Source: SW132 sp038150125
Lineage (GTDB): Bacteria > Bacteroidota > Rhodothermia > Balneolales > Balneolaceae
Length of the DNA stretch: 64,000 nucleotides
Assembly: GCF_038150125.1 (NCBI RefSeq)
Contig: NZ_JBBVMF010000011.1
Span: 62,001-126,000, forward strand
Direction: 5' to 3'
Below the pieces are notes generated by a model. That model did no database searches. It was not told where the DNA came from and was given only the letters and a program-made list of their open reading frames with translations. How positions within the stretch are numbered: the first letter of the stretch is position 1; each line of letters starts with the position of its first letter. Positions 9,501 to 17,949 of the stretch are shown here, piece by piece. The position numbers and the translations under genes are program-made.

Positions 9501-9703
9501 GTATAAAGCTGGATGAGACCATTGAAGATCTAACGATCGTGGACTGGGAGACCAATCCGGACGTGAAGAACAAAATGTTTATCGTCATTGAAGACTATAT
9601 GATAGAGTTATTTAGAAAATTAGACCTTAAACGAGATTTTGATGTCATCGAACGCATTGCAGAAACCATCATCAAGTCAAAGCAAACCTATAGCTCTCGA
9701 TAA
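6512..9703 (+). CDS. hsdR: Type I restriction endonuclease R subunit
   Basis: HsdR is the motor-nuclease that translocates DNA and cuts far from the recognition site. The 1063-residue protein carries the PD-ExK nuclease near the N-terminus (D151 and E165-x-K167 in PFVAIENKRR), a superfamily 2 helicase with Walker A QGSGKS near 333-338, the DESH box near 434, FTGTPLM near 460, and the C-terminal helicase motif with QAIARVNR. The C-terminal 250 residues are helical, as in HsdR proteins that bind HsdM. Length is normal and no disruption is seen. Confidence 0.96.
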   Translation: MNKASSYFEDKDSQLPALRLLQQMGYTYISPEKALEMRDGLLTRFVLTDILEDQLSRINKIEYKGETLPFPQPAISRAAYDLQQQPDEGLVKTNEKIYDLLTLGKSYEQVIKGDKKSFPFNYVDWEHPENNVFHVTDEFEIKGKHKIRRVDIVLFVNGIPFVAIENKRRDKKNALDEAISQHLRNQNKEEVPGFFHFTQLLIASSVNELSYAATDTSKKFWSVWREEESIEEKVKELIAKPDQPTEWIERLKGHYYERPQTEETKRETTTQELNLYSLCRPDRLLELTRNFTVFDNNTRKIARYQQYFGVKRMMNRVRHTDDEGIRKGGVIWHTQGSGKSITMVFMSKNLAVADDIFSQRILLVTDRTDLDDQLKKTFRSCGKDITQAKTGKHLAELIKDPGVENISTIINKFNAALNQKNQINESRNIFVLIDESHRTQYGMMHAEMRKILPNACYIGFTGTPLMKNEKNTAAKFGGIIDSYTMDQAVKDKAVVPIIYEGRAAKLDTWKEKLDREFERDMEGMSEDQVSDYKRRYSTLNKVLTAQLVIEEISNDITDHFLKNLKTTKYKAQLAVPDRKTAVRYYRYFKERGQINAELVISPPDTREGHDDTYDDPNDEVQIFWKQMMDRFGSKEEYEQSILNLFKSDSREVELVIVVYKLLTGFDAPNNTVLYLARYLDEHNLLQAIARVNRLFEGKDAGFVIDYVGILGTLTDAINTYSALSGFEQDDLEGTITPIKEVVESLPKLHQALWDVFKNCKDTNDNEAMERYLRHEDIRDDFYEKLSNFARTLQAAFSADKLFDYIDESDIKRYKKDLKFFENLRRSVRIRYGEAIDHREYEDRVQKMLDSYVGTEGIDRIVEPVDIFSDDFFEMQDGQSKRSDASKADEIASRTKKVVEERMDEDPAMFRKFSDMIDETIQKFLHDRISEKEYLEKVKQIKQGVQQGIWDGTPNELKERPVARSFFNTIKTEMDEFFVNAYMPIDEEKRDELYTSAGIKLDETIEDLTIVDWETNPDVKNKMFIVIEDYMIELFRKLDLKRDFDVIERIAETIIKSKQTYSSR

Positions 9704-10412
9704 TTTGCAGACAGTTGATTATGGCACCACTACACTTCAGTTTAACCTGTCCTACTCAAACAGGAAAACGTTAGAGATAGCGGTATATCCCGATCAGACC
9801 ATATGGGTCACGGCCCCGGAAGAGGCTGAAATGGAGAAAATTCATAACAAAGTCCGCAAAAGAGGCCGGTGGATCGTTAAACAATTAAAGTATTTCAACC
9901 GGTTTGACCCGCTGGGTGAACACAATGAGTATGTGAGTGGGGAGACACACTGCTATTTGGGCAAGCAGTACCGATTGAAAGTAAGACAAACTGAAGGTGA
10001 TCAGTCTGAATCCGTTAAACTTAAAAGCGGCTACTTCCATATTTGGTCTGACAATAAGGGAGTCAAAGAATATGTTAAACAGCAGCTGGACGCCTGGTAT
10101 CGGGAGAAAGCAGAGAAAAAGTTTAACGCTCGATTAGAGGAATGCCTGCAAACCGTTAAAAAGTATGACATTCAAAAGCCCCAACTCCAGGTGTATAGCA
10201 TGGAGAAACGGTGGGGAAGTTATACATCCTCACAAAAAGTGCTACTGAATCCAGAATTGGTTAAACATCCGGTCTATTGCATCGATTATGTGATCATTCA
10301 TGAGCTCTGTCATACGAAACATCCGAATCACGACAAGGAATTCTACCGGCTGTTAAACAAAGTGCTGCCCGACTGGCAGAAGAGAAAGCATAAACTGGAG
10401 AAGTTTCGTTAA
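9642..10412 (+). CDS. YgjP-like (DUF45) M48-type metallopeptidase
   Basis: The first ATG, at 9642, lies 62 bp inside hsdR in another frame and gives 256 residues; a TTG directly before it is less likely. The zinc motif H220-E-L-C-H224 followed by TKHPNHDKEFY, and the upstream MEKRWGSYTSSQKVLLNPEL, are characteristic of the YgjP/DUF45 family, a minimal zincin related to SprT/WLM proteases. This family often follows hsdR in type I operons. It could process a subunit or act as an accessory protease; substrate unknown. Confidence 0.85.
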   Translation: MSSNALQKPSSSQSKPIALDNLQTVDYGTTTLQFNLSYSNRKTLEIAVYPDQTIWVTAPEEAEMEKIHNKVRKRGRWIVKQLKYFNRFDPLGEHNEYVSGETHCYLGKQYRLKVRQTEGDQSESVKLKSGYFHIWSDNKGVKEYVKQQLDAWYREKAEKKFNARLEECLQTVKKYDIQKPQLQVYSMEKRWGSYTSSQKVLLNPELVKHPVYCIDYVIIHELCHTKHPNHDKEFYRLLNKVLPDWQKRKHKLEKFR

Positions 10413-10515
10413 ACAATTGGGGGTTTTCATCGATTTGAATGACGTTTACGGTCAGTAAGCAGGGTTTTTGGTGATTGGTTTAACGTTTGGGTAAGATGCT
10501 ATTTGTTTAACCATG

Positions 10516-10869
10516 TCACTTTTTTAGAAGCGGATTCAGAAGGTTATACATGTTAATTTCTCTTTTTTTCAGCTCGATAAATGCTTCAATTTGCTGAAAG
10601 TTTAACGAATAGAGCCTTTTTAAGGTGTAGATTTCCGTTTGTTTGTTCATTGCATTCCAAATTCGAATGGAAGTCTCGCCATCATTGGATTTAAATGCAT
10701 GGTTCGGAATCTTTGTGCAAGCATTATACAGAATAGTGATCAAACGTAGCTTTTTTTGTTTTCTTCCATACCGCATGCGACACCTATCACTGCAGTATTT
10801 GGCATCAATTCGCTTATTTGCTATGTCTTTCTCACACTCGATACAGCTTGATTGGGTATTGTTCGACAT
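10516..10869 (-). CDS. Small zinc-ribbon-like protein
   Basis: The 117-residue protein begins with CIECEKDIANKRIDAKYCSDRCR, a four-cysteine pattern (C-x2-C ... C-x3-C) like the small zinc fingers in mobile-element proteins. The remainder is basic and helical. It lies downstream of the primase on the same strand, about 100 bp away, in the replication/integration module. It may bind DNA. No specific family is claimed. Confidence 0.65.
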   Translation of the reverse strand: MSNNTQSSCIECEKDIANKRIDAKYCSDRCRMRYGRKQKKLRLITILYNACTKIPNHAFKSNDGETSIRIWNAMNKQTEIYTLKRLYSLNFQQIEAFIELKKREINMYNLLNPLLKK

Positions 10870-10968
10870 TGTTCGGAATTTAGATGAAATGGTTAAGAGT
10901 AGATGGAGTAGAGGATGTAGAACGGTTTAACATTCGATATCTGTAAGGGGCTACATCCTCTACTTGGT

Positions 10969-13128
10969 CTACTTCGGTTCAAGCCCTCTCCATTGTACGC
11001 AGCCATTGGATTTATACTTTTCGAATCCTCGCTGCTCCAATTTCGGAGTTAATTTTTGAGGGCTCATAGGATACATCCCATGATTACTACACCAATCTTC
11101 ATAGGCGTTTCTCAGATCTTTATTACTGCAAGCGAATGTTAAGTCCTGCTCACAGCACTCATCCAGAAATGCACTTATGATATCCATTTCGCCTCGGTAT
11201 GCCAGGGTGTCTTGCTTCACATCTTCAGGGATTTGCAGTTTCTGGCCATTTGCAATCCATTTGCGGCATCCTTCAAGCGCCCAGTTAAAGATACCCGGCA
11301 GTTCGTTTAACAGTTTGTCTTTAAGATTGGGGTCGACATCTTCTTTTGAGATCGTTACACCAAATTTAATGAGATATAATCTGCGCCAAATCCCTTCATC
11401 GGTCCCATTAATTAATAGCTTATGATTACCAAACACCCAGAGCTTGTGTGTGGGAGTAAAGTCGAAATACTCTTTTCGCAGAAATCGAGCTGATATAGTA
11501 TCCCCACCGGTAAGGTTCTTTACCTTAGCCTCATCAAGCTTTCGCCCTTCCTGGATTTCGGAGAGAACAACCAATCGGTGCCCACAAAGACGTGCGATAT
11601 CATTCGGAATACCCCCGCCATTTTTGCGGTCCATAATCATTTCTGAATCAGCTTTTACAGAGTATTCACCGAAAAGCTTAAGCAAGATTTCAATAAAAGT
11701 GCTTTTGCCATTTCGGCCGCTTCCATAAAGAAAGAAGAGGCACTGACCTGTAGTTAATCCCGTAAGCGTATAACCAACGGCTTGCTGCAGAAACTCAATC
11801 ATATCTGAATTGCCGTCCATGATTTGAGTTATAAAGTTCTCCCAAAGTGGGGCTTTTGCTTCGGAGTTATATACGAAAGGGAGCTGTTTGGTAATTAAAT
11901 GGTGGGGATTGGGTTTAAGTTTTGAATCTGCCTTAAAATCATAAGTCAAATTATCTAAAGTGACCTTTAAGGGGTGTTGATCAAGTTCAGATTTCGAAGT
12001 CTTCACTGAATAATAGGTTTTGGCCAGATTCAGTATTGCATTCAGGCTCGTGCCGTTTGCGGATCTCTTAGCATGCTTCTGCTTTTCTTTTGATGTATCA
12101 TCATCTTCGATTTCCAGAGCTTCATCAAATAACTTTTCGATAAGTTTTTTTGCTAAACTAATGACACGCAGTTCCTCAGAATCTGATTTCCACCTTATAC
12201 CATCCCAATAGAGCCACTGCTTTTCATCAATATCATACCGGATATCATCAGAATAGCGTTCGATAAACTCCTTAGCATTACCAAACTCAGTATCCCACAA
12301 ACCATACTCATTATCCTGGTATTGCTCAGCAGGGACTTGTGGTTTACCTGCGTTTAAAGCAATTTGTTGAATCTCTGCGCGGTCTAAAGGTGGTGAGCAT
12401 CTTTTTAGGTTAATATCAATCAATTTATCCAAAATTTGGGGATGAGTACTTCCTTTCTTTCGCATGAAGGTACCCATGCGGAAAAGCGTATCATTTCTCT
12501 TTCCTTCAGGAATAGGTTCAACAGAATGGAGAGAGTAATCCAATGATTTTTGACTCGTATTCTTGTGAGAACTACTTAATTCCTTTATGATTTTATCAGG
12601 AAAGGGGACCATGTTTTCAAGGTTGAATAACCAATCATAGGTTTTACCCGACTTGTGCAGGCTGCCGGGAGCTACGATAAATCCGCCATCCGTTTTGATA
12701 TCCAGCCCATTTCCGAGCTTTCCGCTACTGTTTTTTATCAGGTCTTCTCCGGGATACCGGTAATAGTAATGCATGCCATCTCCACCGGTTCTGACGCAGG
12801 CTGTGTGGGCAAAACCACCAATTCGATCTTCCAGCTCATCCAGGGAGTCTTCACCGCCATTCCTGGGGTCTACATCAAGTACTACAAGGTCGGATATCTT
12901 TCCGCACACAATACCTATATTTGCATCAGGCCAGCGTTTCCACCACTCTTTTATCTGTGTTGAATCACAACTGGCCTGTTCCGGCCAGTCGTGAATTCGT
13001 GGATGTTTTCCTTCACTTCCACATGCTCTTCCACAGCTGCATTCACCATTCATTGTAGGTGTATGCAACGGGATGATGTGAAATTCTTCTTTTATCAAAT
13101 CGAGGGCTGTAGTTGTATTATTGTTCAT
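10969..13128 (-). CDS. P4-type primase-helicase (bifunctional primase/polymerase + D5/P4 helicase)
   Basis: The 719-residue protein joins an N-terminal archaeo-eukaryotic primase/polymerase domain (about 1-190, with the acidic triad region VVLDVDPRNGG) to a D5-N domain and a superfamily 3 helicase with Walker A FLYGSGRNGKST and the following VVLSEIQEG Walker B region. Such proteins start replication of P4-like satellites, plasmids and integrative elements. Here it probably drives replication of the excised element. It is 9 bp downstream of the helix-turn-helix gene. No relaxase or capsid gene is nearby. Confidence 0.9.
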   Translation of the reverse strand: MNNNTTTALDLIKEEFHIIPLHTPTMNGECSCGRACGSEGKHPRIHDWPEQASCDSTQIKEWWKRWPDANIGIVCGKISDLVVLDVDPRNGGEDSLDELEDRIGGFAHTACVRTGGDGMHYYYRYPGEDLIKNSSGKLGNGLDIKTDGGFIVAPGSLHKSGKTYDWLFNLENMVPFPDKIIKELSSSHKNTSQKSLDYSLHSVEPIPEGKRNDTLFRMGTFMRKKGSTHPQILDKLIDINLKRCSPPLDRAEIQQIALNAGKPQVPAEQYQDNEYGLWDTEFGNAKEFIERYSDDIRYDIDEKQWLYWDGIRWKSDSEELRVISLAKKLIEKLFDEALEIEDDDTSKEKQKHAKRSANGTSLNAILNLAKTYYSVKTSKSELDQHPLKVTLDNLTYDFKADSKLKPNPHHLITKQLPFVYNSEAKAPLWENFITQIMDGNSDMIEFLQQAVGYTLTGLTTGQCLFFLYGSGRNGKSTFIEILLKLFGEYSVKADSEMIMDRKNGGGIPNDIARLCGHRLVVLSEIQEGRKLDEAKVKNLTGGDTISARFLRKEYFDFTPTHKLWVFGNHKLLINGTDEGIWRRLYLIKFGVTISKEDVDPNLKDKLLNELPGIFNWALEGCRKWIANGQKLQIPEDVKQDTLAYRGEMDIISAFLDECCEQDLTFACSNKDLRNAYEDWCSNHGMYPMSPQKLTPKLEQRGFEKYKSNGCVQWRGLEPK

Positions 13129-13137
13129 CTTAACCCC

Positions 13138-13425
13138 CTATTGATAAGCTTTTATCATGTTATCACGTAAGAACTTCTCAATACTCTCTCGGGGGTATAG
13201 AATTTTTCGCCCGTCCTGAGTATAAGATATCTTACCATCATCACGATAGTTTTGAACTGTCCGCCTGGAGACATTCATCATCTCCATGACCTCTTCAGTT
13301 GAAAGCCAGTTTTTCTGAAAACTGTCCCACAATTTGGGGAGCTGCGCTTTAACCGTATCCTTTATGACTTGTTCAAAGTTTTGGAGTAGATCTGAGTCGA
13401 AGTGTATAGTTATAGAGTGCTTCAA
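13138..13425 (-). CDS. Helix-turn-helix protein, excisionase-like
   Basis: The 95-residue product has a C-terminal winged helix-turn-helix of the MerR/excisionase type: WLSTEEVMEMMNVSRRTVQN, then a short wing with GRKILYPRESIEKFL. In Bacteroidota elements this protein sits between integrase and primase and acts as an excision factor or regulator. It shares the strand of the primase and ends 9 bp before it. Excisionase function is inferred. Confidence 0.8.
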   Translation of the reverse strand: MKHSITIHFDSDLLQNFEQVIKDTVKAQLPKLWDSFQKNWLSTEEVMEMMNVSRRTVQNYRDDGKISYTQDGRKILYPRESIEKFLRDNMIKAYQ

Positions 13426-13514
13426 AATGAACCTCTTATTTGAGATTTTAATTATTGTTCATTTCAAAGTTACAATGTGAAAACGTTGGGCCACTCTCTC
13501 TCAGCGCCAGGTTT

Positions 13515-14387
13515 TTAGTCATTAAACGAGCGCAATTCTTTATATCGTTTCTCTTGTAGTCTTCGTGCTCTATCTGCTAAGTTTTTTGATTCTTTTGGAA
13601 AGTTATCTGTGTGTAATCCACTTAATTGCATCTCTTGTTCTACCTGGCAATATGCGTCATACTGTGGAATGTTTTGCATTTTATTAAGGCTCAAAAATCG
13701 TATAGAAATAGCCGTGTTGACGTCATGCCCCATTTTAAATAGCTCACCAAGGGAACAATTCGTTAAGTGATTAAAGGAGAATATATTCAATCCATCGACA
13801 TCGAGCTCAACATCACCGTAGCGATGGAGTTCGCCATAATGATCAAGATGATTTAAAGCTTTCCGAATCCCCAGGTACTTTGCAAAGGTAAGGGCAAGCT
13901 CACGTATTATACTCTCTATACCGGTTATGTATTGGTTGATTTCTAAGGCTACATCACTGTGGTTAGAATCGTATACCCCTTTTAAATTTTCACTGGCATT
14001 GAAAATGTATTGGCCTAAAAAGTGGGAACCCAGGCACATCTCATATTGAGCTTTAGAGTTTTCAAGAGTCGATACGAAGTTGACTTTATTATCTTTGATT
14101 AACCGGTCAAGAAATCGAACGATGTGTTCTATTCTCCCGATGAGACTTTCATAAAAGTCCTTCGAAGATGAAAAGTGGGATATTTTCTTTCGCTCGGCAT
14201 TCATTGTTTCAACCGGAAGAAGTTCATCGTTATTCAGACTGGCCATTTGAATCCGGTTGGCCAACTGATTCCATGAATGGGTAAAAGTATTTAGAAAATC
14301 GTTAGATGGATCATCTGGATATAGATCGTAATATCCAGATATCGCATCGAAAATTCTCTGTTCAGTCTCTTTTTGATCTTTGTTCAT
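13515..14387 (-). CDS. Unknown helical protein between integrase and helix-turn-helix genes
   Basis: The 290-residue protein is largely helical, without signal peptide, membrane segment or enzyme motif that I recognise. Its start is 17 bp downstream of the integrase stop, so it is probably co-transcribed with it. RteC, a regulator in Bacteroides elements, occupies a comparable position, but the C-terminus here does not resemble RteC, so I do not assign that name. An element-specific regulator is the most likely role by position. Confidence 0.6.
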   Translation of the reverse strand: MNKDQKETEQRIFDAISGYYDLYPDDPSNDFLNTFTHSWNQLANRIQMASLNNDELLPVETMNAERKKISHFSSSKDFYESLIGRIEHIVRFLDRLIKDNKVNFVSTLENSKAQYEMCLGSHFLGQYIFNASENLKGVYDSNHSDVALEINQYITGIESIIRELALTFAKYLGIRKALNHLDHYGELHRYGDVELDVDGLNIFSFNHLTNCSLGELFKMGHDVNTAISIRFLSLNKMQNIPQYDAYCQVEQEMQLSGLHTDNFPKESKNLADRARRLQEKRYKELRSFND

Positions 14388-14404
14388 GGTTTTGTTGGAA
14401 ATGG

Positions 14405-15637
14405 TTAATCGAATATTCCGGCTGCTACACTATCTAAATGCTCTTCGCCGAGTGATTCTATATAGTTCATGGTAGTTTTGTAGTCAGAATGCCCAAGAAG
14501 GTCTTTAATATCATCTACTGTGATACCTTTTACACGGGCTCGTTGAGCAAATGAATGACGTGAGATATGGAAAGAAATATGCTTTTTGATCCCGGCTAAT
14601 GCCTGTAAGTCATTAAGCCTTTGATTTATGATGGCATTTTTTGCACTGACTTGTTTTTCCATGTAGGTTGGGTCTGAGTAATCATATCTGTTATCAAATA
14701 GTGGGAATATGAAATCAATGGGTTGAGAATCTTCCACTCTATATAGATCTAAAATCTCTTTAGCAGGTGTTGGAAGTTTTAATGAAAATTGTTTGGTGCT
14801 TTTTGATGTGATATATGAGAGGCGGCCTTCCTCAATATTATTCCATCTGAGTTGCAGCACATCCCTGAAACGCATTCCCCAACAGTAATATGCAAAGAGA
14901 AACATCTGCTGTGCATCAAAAAGCCTTGTTCCTATTTTAGAGTCTACCGAAGCAAATAGCTTAATCTCATCTTCAGAAAGCTTCGTTTTGTAGACTTTCT
15001 TACTTGGCATTGTATACCTGTCAAAAGGGTAAAGGTCTTTTGTTGTGATACTCTCCCGGATGGCATCGTTGAAGAGCTTTCGGATCTTCTTCATGTTATT
15101 CTTGATCGTGTTCGGATTGTTGTCATACTCCTCTTGCAGGAAGAGTTCAAACCTTCGGAGGAATGTGACATCAATTTCATAGAAATGTAGTTTTTTTCTC
15201 TTCCAGAAATGCTTCATTTTATTGATGACAGTACTGTAATTTTTCTTTCGTTGGTACTTGCCAGCTTTTTTAAAACCCGATATGATGTCCTTAGAAAACT
15301 CAAAAAAGTCAATTTCAGGTATTGAGTCACTTCCGCCTGTCTTATTGTATTTCAGAATTCTCTGTTTGAGATCGGATGACCGTAGCTGCGGATTTTTCTT
15401 AACCCAATAAAAGATCTCAGTCTCTATTTCAAGCTTATACCGTTTGAGGAATTCATTGAGCTGTTTTTGTTTGGTGTGACTCTTTCGAACTTTCTGTTCT
15501 CTTTTATTCCACTGATTCTCCTCCACTTTGATATTCACCGGCACAAGATTGGACTCCCGCCTGTGAATAATCCGCAGATAAACGGGGTGCTTTTCTTTAT
15601 TCTTTCGTCTTTTGAGGTAGTAATCGATTGAAGCCAT
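14405..15637 (-). CDS. Tyrosine recombinase (integrase)
   Basis: The 410-residue protein has the arm-binding N-terminus and the SAM-like core-binding domain (about 105-200) typical of Bacteroidota integrases, and a complete catalytic domain: R256 in YCWGMRFRDVL, K282 in KSTKQFSLKLP, H357-x-x-R360 in FHISRHSF, H383 in LLGHSDYKTT and the nucleophile Y392 in MNYIES. All catalytic residues are intact. It is expected to integrate and excise the element. A 26-bp repeat, copied 14.3 kb away, begins 8 bp upstream of its ATG. Whether it uses that repeat or the tRNA core is open. Confidence 0.95.
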   Translation of the reverse strand: MASIDYYLKRRKNKEKHPVYLRIIHRRESNLVPVNIKVEENQWNKREQKVRKSHTKQKQLNEFLKRYKLEIETEIFYWVKKNPQLRSSDLKQRILKYNKTGGSDSIPEIDFFEFSKDIISGFKKAGKYQRKKNYSTVINKMKHFWKRKKLHFYEIDVTFLRRFELFLQEEYDNNPNTIKNNMKKIRKLFNDAIRESITTKDLYPFDRYTMPSKKVYKTKLSEDEIKLFASVDSKIGTRLFDAQQMFLFAYYCWGMRFRDVLQLRWNNIEEGRLSYITSKSTKQFSLKLPTPAKEILDLYRVEDSQPIDFIFPLFDNRYDYSDPTYMEKQVSAKNAIINQRLNDLQALAGIKKHISFHISRHSFAQRARVKGITVDDIKDLLGHSDYKTTMNYIESLGEEHLDSVAAGIFD

Positions 15638-15644
15638 GTAATCT

Positions 15645-15670
15645 GTTATTTAATTGCAGTAAAAGATTAC
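15645..15670 (+). repeat. Right 26-bp direct repeat of the restriction/integrase unit
   Basis: This matches 1351-1376 at 23 of 26 positions and lies directly in front of the integrase start codon. The flanking TGTAATCTG also forms an inverted repeat with AGATTACAG. It may be an integrase binding site that also controls the integrase promoter, or the right end of the element. Confidence 0.55.
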
Positions 15671-15777
15671 AGTAATATTTTTTATAATCAACAGAAATAC
15701 TCAAAAATTAATGAAACCTTTTTTTAGCCTTCTACATGGCTTAAAAGCATTAACCAAAACGAAATAGAAATGCTGAA

Positions 15778-16027
15778 ATGGAATTATATAAAAGACTTGG
15801 ACTCCCAGATCCCAAATTTAAGCGTCACGATTACATCACCGACAACAAAGGACAATCCTTTGAAATCCATGTTTTCGAATAGGACCTTGAAAGAGAAGAG
15901 TGCTACTATTTTCCCATTCCGGTTATCTTTCGGCAAAATCTACGAAGCGGATGCCGAGTTAACAGAGACGCCGAAGGGCTCAATTATGGAGGTATATGAC
16001 TGGTTGTTTGGTGGGAGGAAATATTAG
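15778..16027 (+). pseudogene. Decayed copy of the island-end small gene
   Basis: The sequence aligns with the intact small genes at 40119 and 53393: MELYKRLGLPDPKFKRH against MGLYKRLGFQTPKFKRH. It has an in-frame TAG where the intact copies have the Trp codon of EWDFERE, and a frameshift shortly after CYYFPIP. The C-terminal part (KIYEADAELTETPKGS) continues in another frame. The upstream flank (AACGAAATAGAAA) is also shared, so the copy includes part of the promoter region. It marks an older island end beside the integrase. Confidence 0.8.
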
Positions 16028-16073
16028 CTGCTTAACAAGGAAAAATATGTCCTTTCCATAATGCCGGACCCTC

Positions 16074-16655
16074 TTAACGTTCCAACCATTTAGGGCTGTC
16101 TCGCAAAGGAGTACGGTACTTCATGTGGCAGCTGGCACATCGCTGGATCAGTTCCATGGTTCCATTTACAATTGGTTCCATCTTTTCTTCGTTTGCTATT
16201 TGGGCAAGTTCCTTAGCTTTACTATGCCAGATTGAGTCGGCAGTTACAAATCCTTTCAATCCCTGTTCACCTAGAATATCCCGTATTTTCTGAACTTCCC
16301 GAGAAGAAATTTTTGAGTGATCAACCATGGCATTTGCAGCCTTGCTTATGGTTTGGTAGTCGCCTCTCCAGATACCTGCCTGTACGACGGCCATATTCTG
16401 TTCCAGATTAGCCATTATGGTCAACAAGGGCAGGGTGTCTTGGGAGGCTTCTATAATCTGGAACGGAATCCCCGTACGTTGTTTCAGGTTAAGGGAATCG
16501 GTGCTCGCATTCGCATTCTGAGAAACTTCGGTTTCAGCATTTTGATTGCCCGATTGAACATTGTTAATATCTTGATTAGTCTTGTCATTCGTTTCACAGC
16601 CGGGCAGTATAGCAAAGAATAAGATAAACAGGTATAAAGAGTGACGTTGTTTCAT
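16074..16655 (-). CDS. c-type cytochrome lipoprotein
   Basis: The 193-residue product has a lipoprotein signal (LYLFILFFAILPGC, lipidated Cys20), a low-complexity Asn/Gln/Ser linker, and a helical C-terminal domain ending with CASCHMKY, a single haem c attachment site close to the C-terminus. Haem at the C-terminus of a four-helix protein resembles cytochrome c'. It would sit in the periplasm, anchored to a membrane. Its partner is unknown; no oxidase or reductase gene is adjacent. Confidence 0.8.
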   Translation of the reverse strand: MKQRHSLYLFILFFAILPGCETNDKTNQDINNVQSGNQNAETEVSQNANASTDSLNLKQRTGIPFQIIEASQDTLPLLTIMANLEQNMAVVQAGIWRGDYQTISKAANAMVDHSKISSREVQKIRDILGEQGLKGFVTADSIWHSKAKELAQIANEEKMEPIVNGTMELIQRCASCHMKYRTPLRDSPKWLER

Positions 16656-16979
16656 TATGAATACTCCTGATTTTATAGGTTTTTATTCGATGTATTTATC
16701 AAAATAAATGGCTTTTAGAATAGACACAATATTGATTGTAGTGGTTTTAATTACAGATGTATCTGATCTACGTATAGATTTAAATTAACTTCTACAATTT
16801 TATGCTTCTTGAGTTATGGTATTGTCCTAAATAATAGGTTAATAGGACTCTCTAACTAGTTAGTTAGTCAATTTTGAATCATAAGAACCCGGTGGAAATT
16901 AGTTTGAGATTTAAAACATAAAACACACCGTAAATACTCTTAAGAGAAATAAATATGTATTTTCAGTAATGGCATACAC
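16656..16979. other. Intergenic region between divergent genes
   Basis: This AT-rich stretch separates the cytochrome and phospholipase genes and must hold both promoters. It contains TCTCTAACTAGTTAGTTAG, a short palindrome (CTAACTAGTTAG) near 16852 that could be an operator. Nothing coding is recognised. Confidence 0.4.
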
Positions 16980-17024
16980 GATCTGTTGGGAATGGCTATG
17001 TATCCCTTCATCGCCCTGCCGATT
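16980..17024 (+). repeat. 45-bp duplicated fragment of the neighbouring tetR gene
   Basis: These 45 bases match 18849-18893, inside the 3' third of the tetR gene, at 43 of 45 positions and in the same orientation. They lie just before the phospholipase start. The homology shows that codons upstream of the ATG at 17050 are borrowed sequence and not part of the real protein. Confidence 0.85.
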
Positions 17025-17049
17025 TAGTCCTATTGAAAACCATGTTCTA

Positions 17050-17949
17050 ATGCTTAAACATCTGCTTATTCCATTAGTTCTAGTATCTATGCCCTTATCT
17101 GGCTTTGGTCAAAGGAGTTCCACATTGTTAGAGATGGACTTATCGGTCATTTCGCAGGTAAATCAGGGAAATAGCTATATTACCTCTCCTACTGATATCG
17201 GAAATATTGAGCAGCTTTGGTTCGAAGCTAACCTGATACCGAATTTCTATCTGAGAGAAAGTAAGAACTCTCGTTTAATGGGAGTTCTTACTCCTCAAAT
17301 CATTATCAGAATGTACCAAGAAGAATCTTTCCCCGTACGCACCCCAAGCTATCTGCCACAGCTTACTCTTTACTATTTTTTCAAAAAAAAAGAGAATTTA
17401 CAGACTTCCAGTTTCTATGGGCGCATTGGCCATCACTCAAACGGACAAGAAGGAGCCTTTTATTCGGATGAGGAGGTAATCAATTTGAAGTCTGGAAATT
17501 TTTTAACCAATTTTCTGGAGTTGGGATATATTAAAACCAATATCAATAATCGTTTTAACGCTTACCAGTTTTTTAAAACCTCGCTAGAGTATCACCCTAA
17601 ACGCCTGGTTGATAAAAATTTGCACGACATTTACAGCAGGTACAGATGGCACAGCGCTTTTTCGATATTTAGGCTTCCTAAGAATAATGAAAAACAGCCT
17701 TTCTCAAAACGACCAACGAGGTCGCTTAAAGGGGAAGCCACTTGGATGTTTGGCAACTACAATGATTTAAACACCTTGTCGCCAGAAAGATTCAACCTAA
17801 AATTAACGTTCTATTATCATCCCCAATTCCTCGAAGACATTGGATTTTTTACTCAATATTACCACGGATCAGATTATTATAATATCTATTTCAATCATCG
17901 GTTAAGTATACTTCGATTCGGAATAATGACCGAGAAATTAATATTTTAA
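17050..17949 (+). CDS. Outer-membrane phospholipase A-like protein
   Basis: From the ATG at 17050 the protein has 299 residues with a clear signal peptide (MLKHLLIPLVLVSMPLSGFG). The catalytic His-x-Ser-Asn-Gly of OMPLA is present as H128-H-S130-N-G in YGRIGHHSNGQEG. The C-terminus (TQYYHGSDYYNIYFNHRL) matches the family's GYGES...DYN strand region, and the protein ends in an aromatic beta-strand. OMPLA hydrolyses acyl chains of phospholipids misplaced in the outer leaflet. An in-frame ATG at 16969 is less likely because the extension derives from the tetR duplication. Confidence 0.75.
   Translation: MLKHLLIPLVLVSMPLSGFGQRSSTLLEMDLSVISQVNQGNSYITSPTDIGNIEQLWFEANLIPNFYLRESKNSRLMGVLTPQIIIRMYQEESFPVRTPSYLPQLTLYYFFKKKENLQTSSFYGRIGHHSNGQEGAFYSDEEVINLKSGNFLTNFLELGYIKTNINNRFNAYQFFKTSLEYHPKRLVDKNLHDIYSRYRWHSAFSIFRLPKNNEKQPFSKRPTRSLKGEATWMFGNYNDLNTLSPERFNLKLTFYYHPQFLEDIGFFTQYYHGSDYYNIYFNHRLSILRFGIMTEKLIF

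Noticed and set aside
13515..14387. RteC identity for the 290-residue protein beside the integrase
   Set aside because: Position fits, but the C-terminal sequence does not show the RteC pattern, so it is left unnamed.
10969..15637. Phage or conjugative element with structural or transfer genes
   Set aside because: Only integrase, excisionase-like protein, primase and small proteins are present; no capsid, terminase, relaxase or tra genes.
16969..17049. N-terminal extension of the phospholipase from an earlier ATG
   Set aside because: The extension derives from the copied tetR fragment and would hide the signal peptide that starts at 17050.
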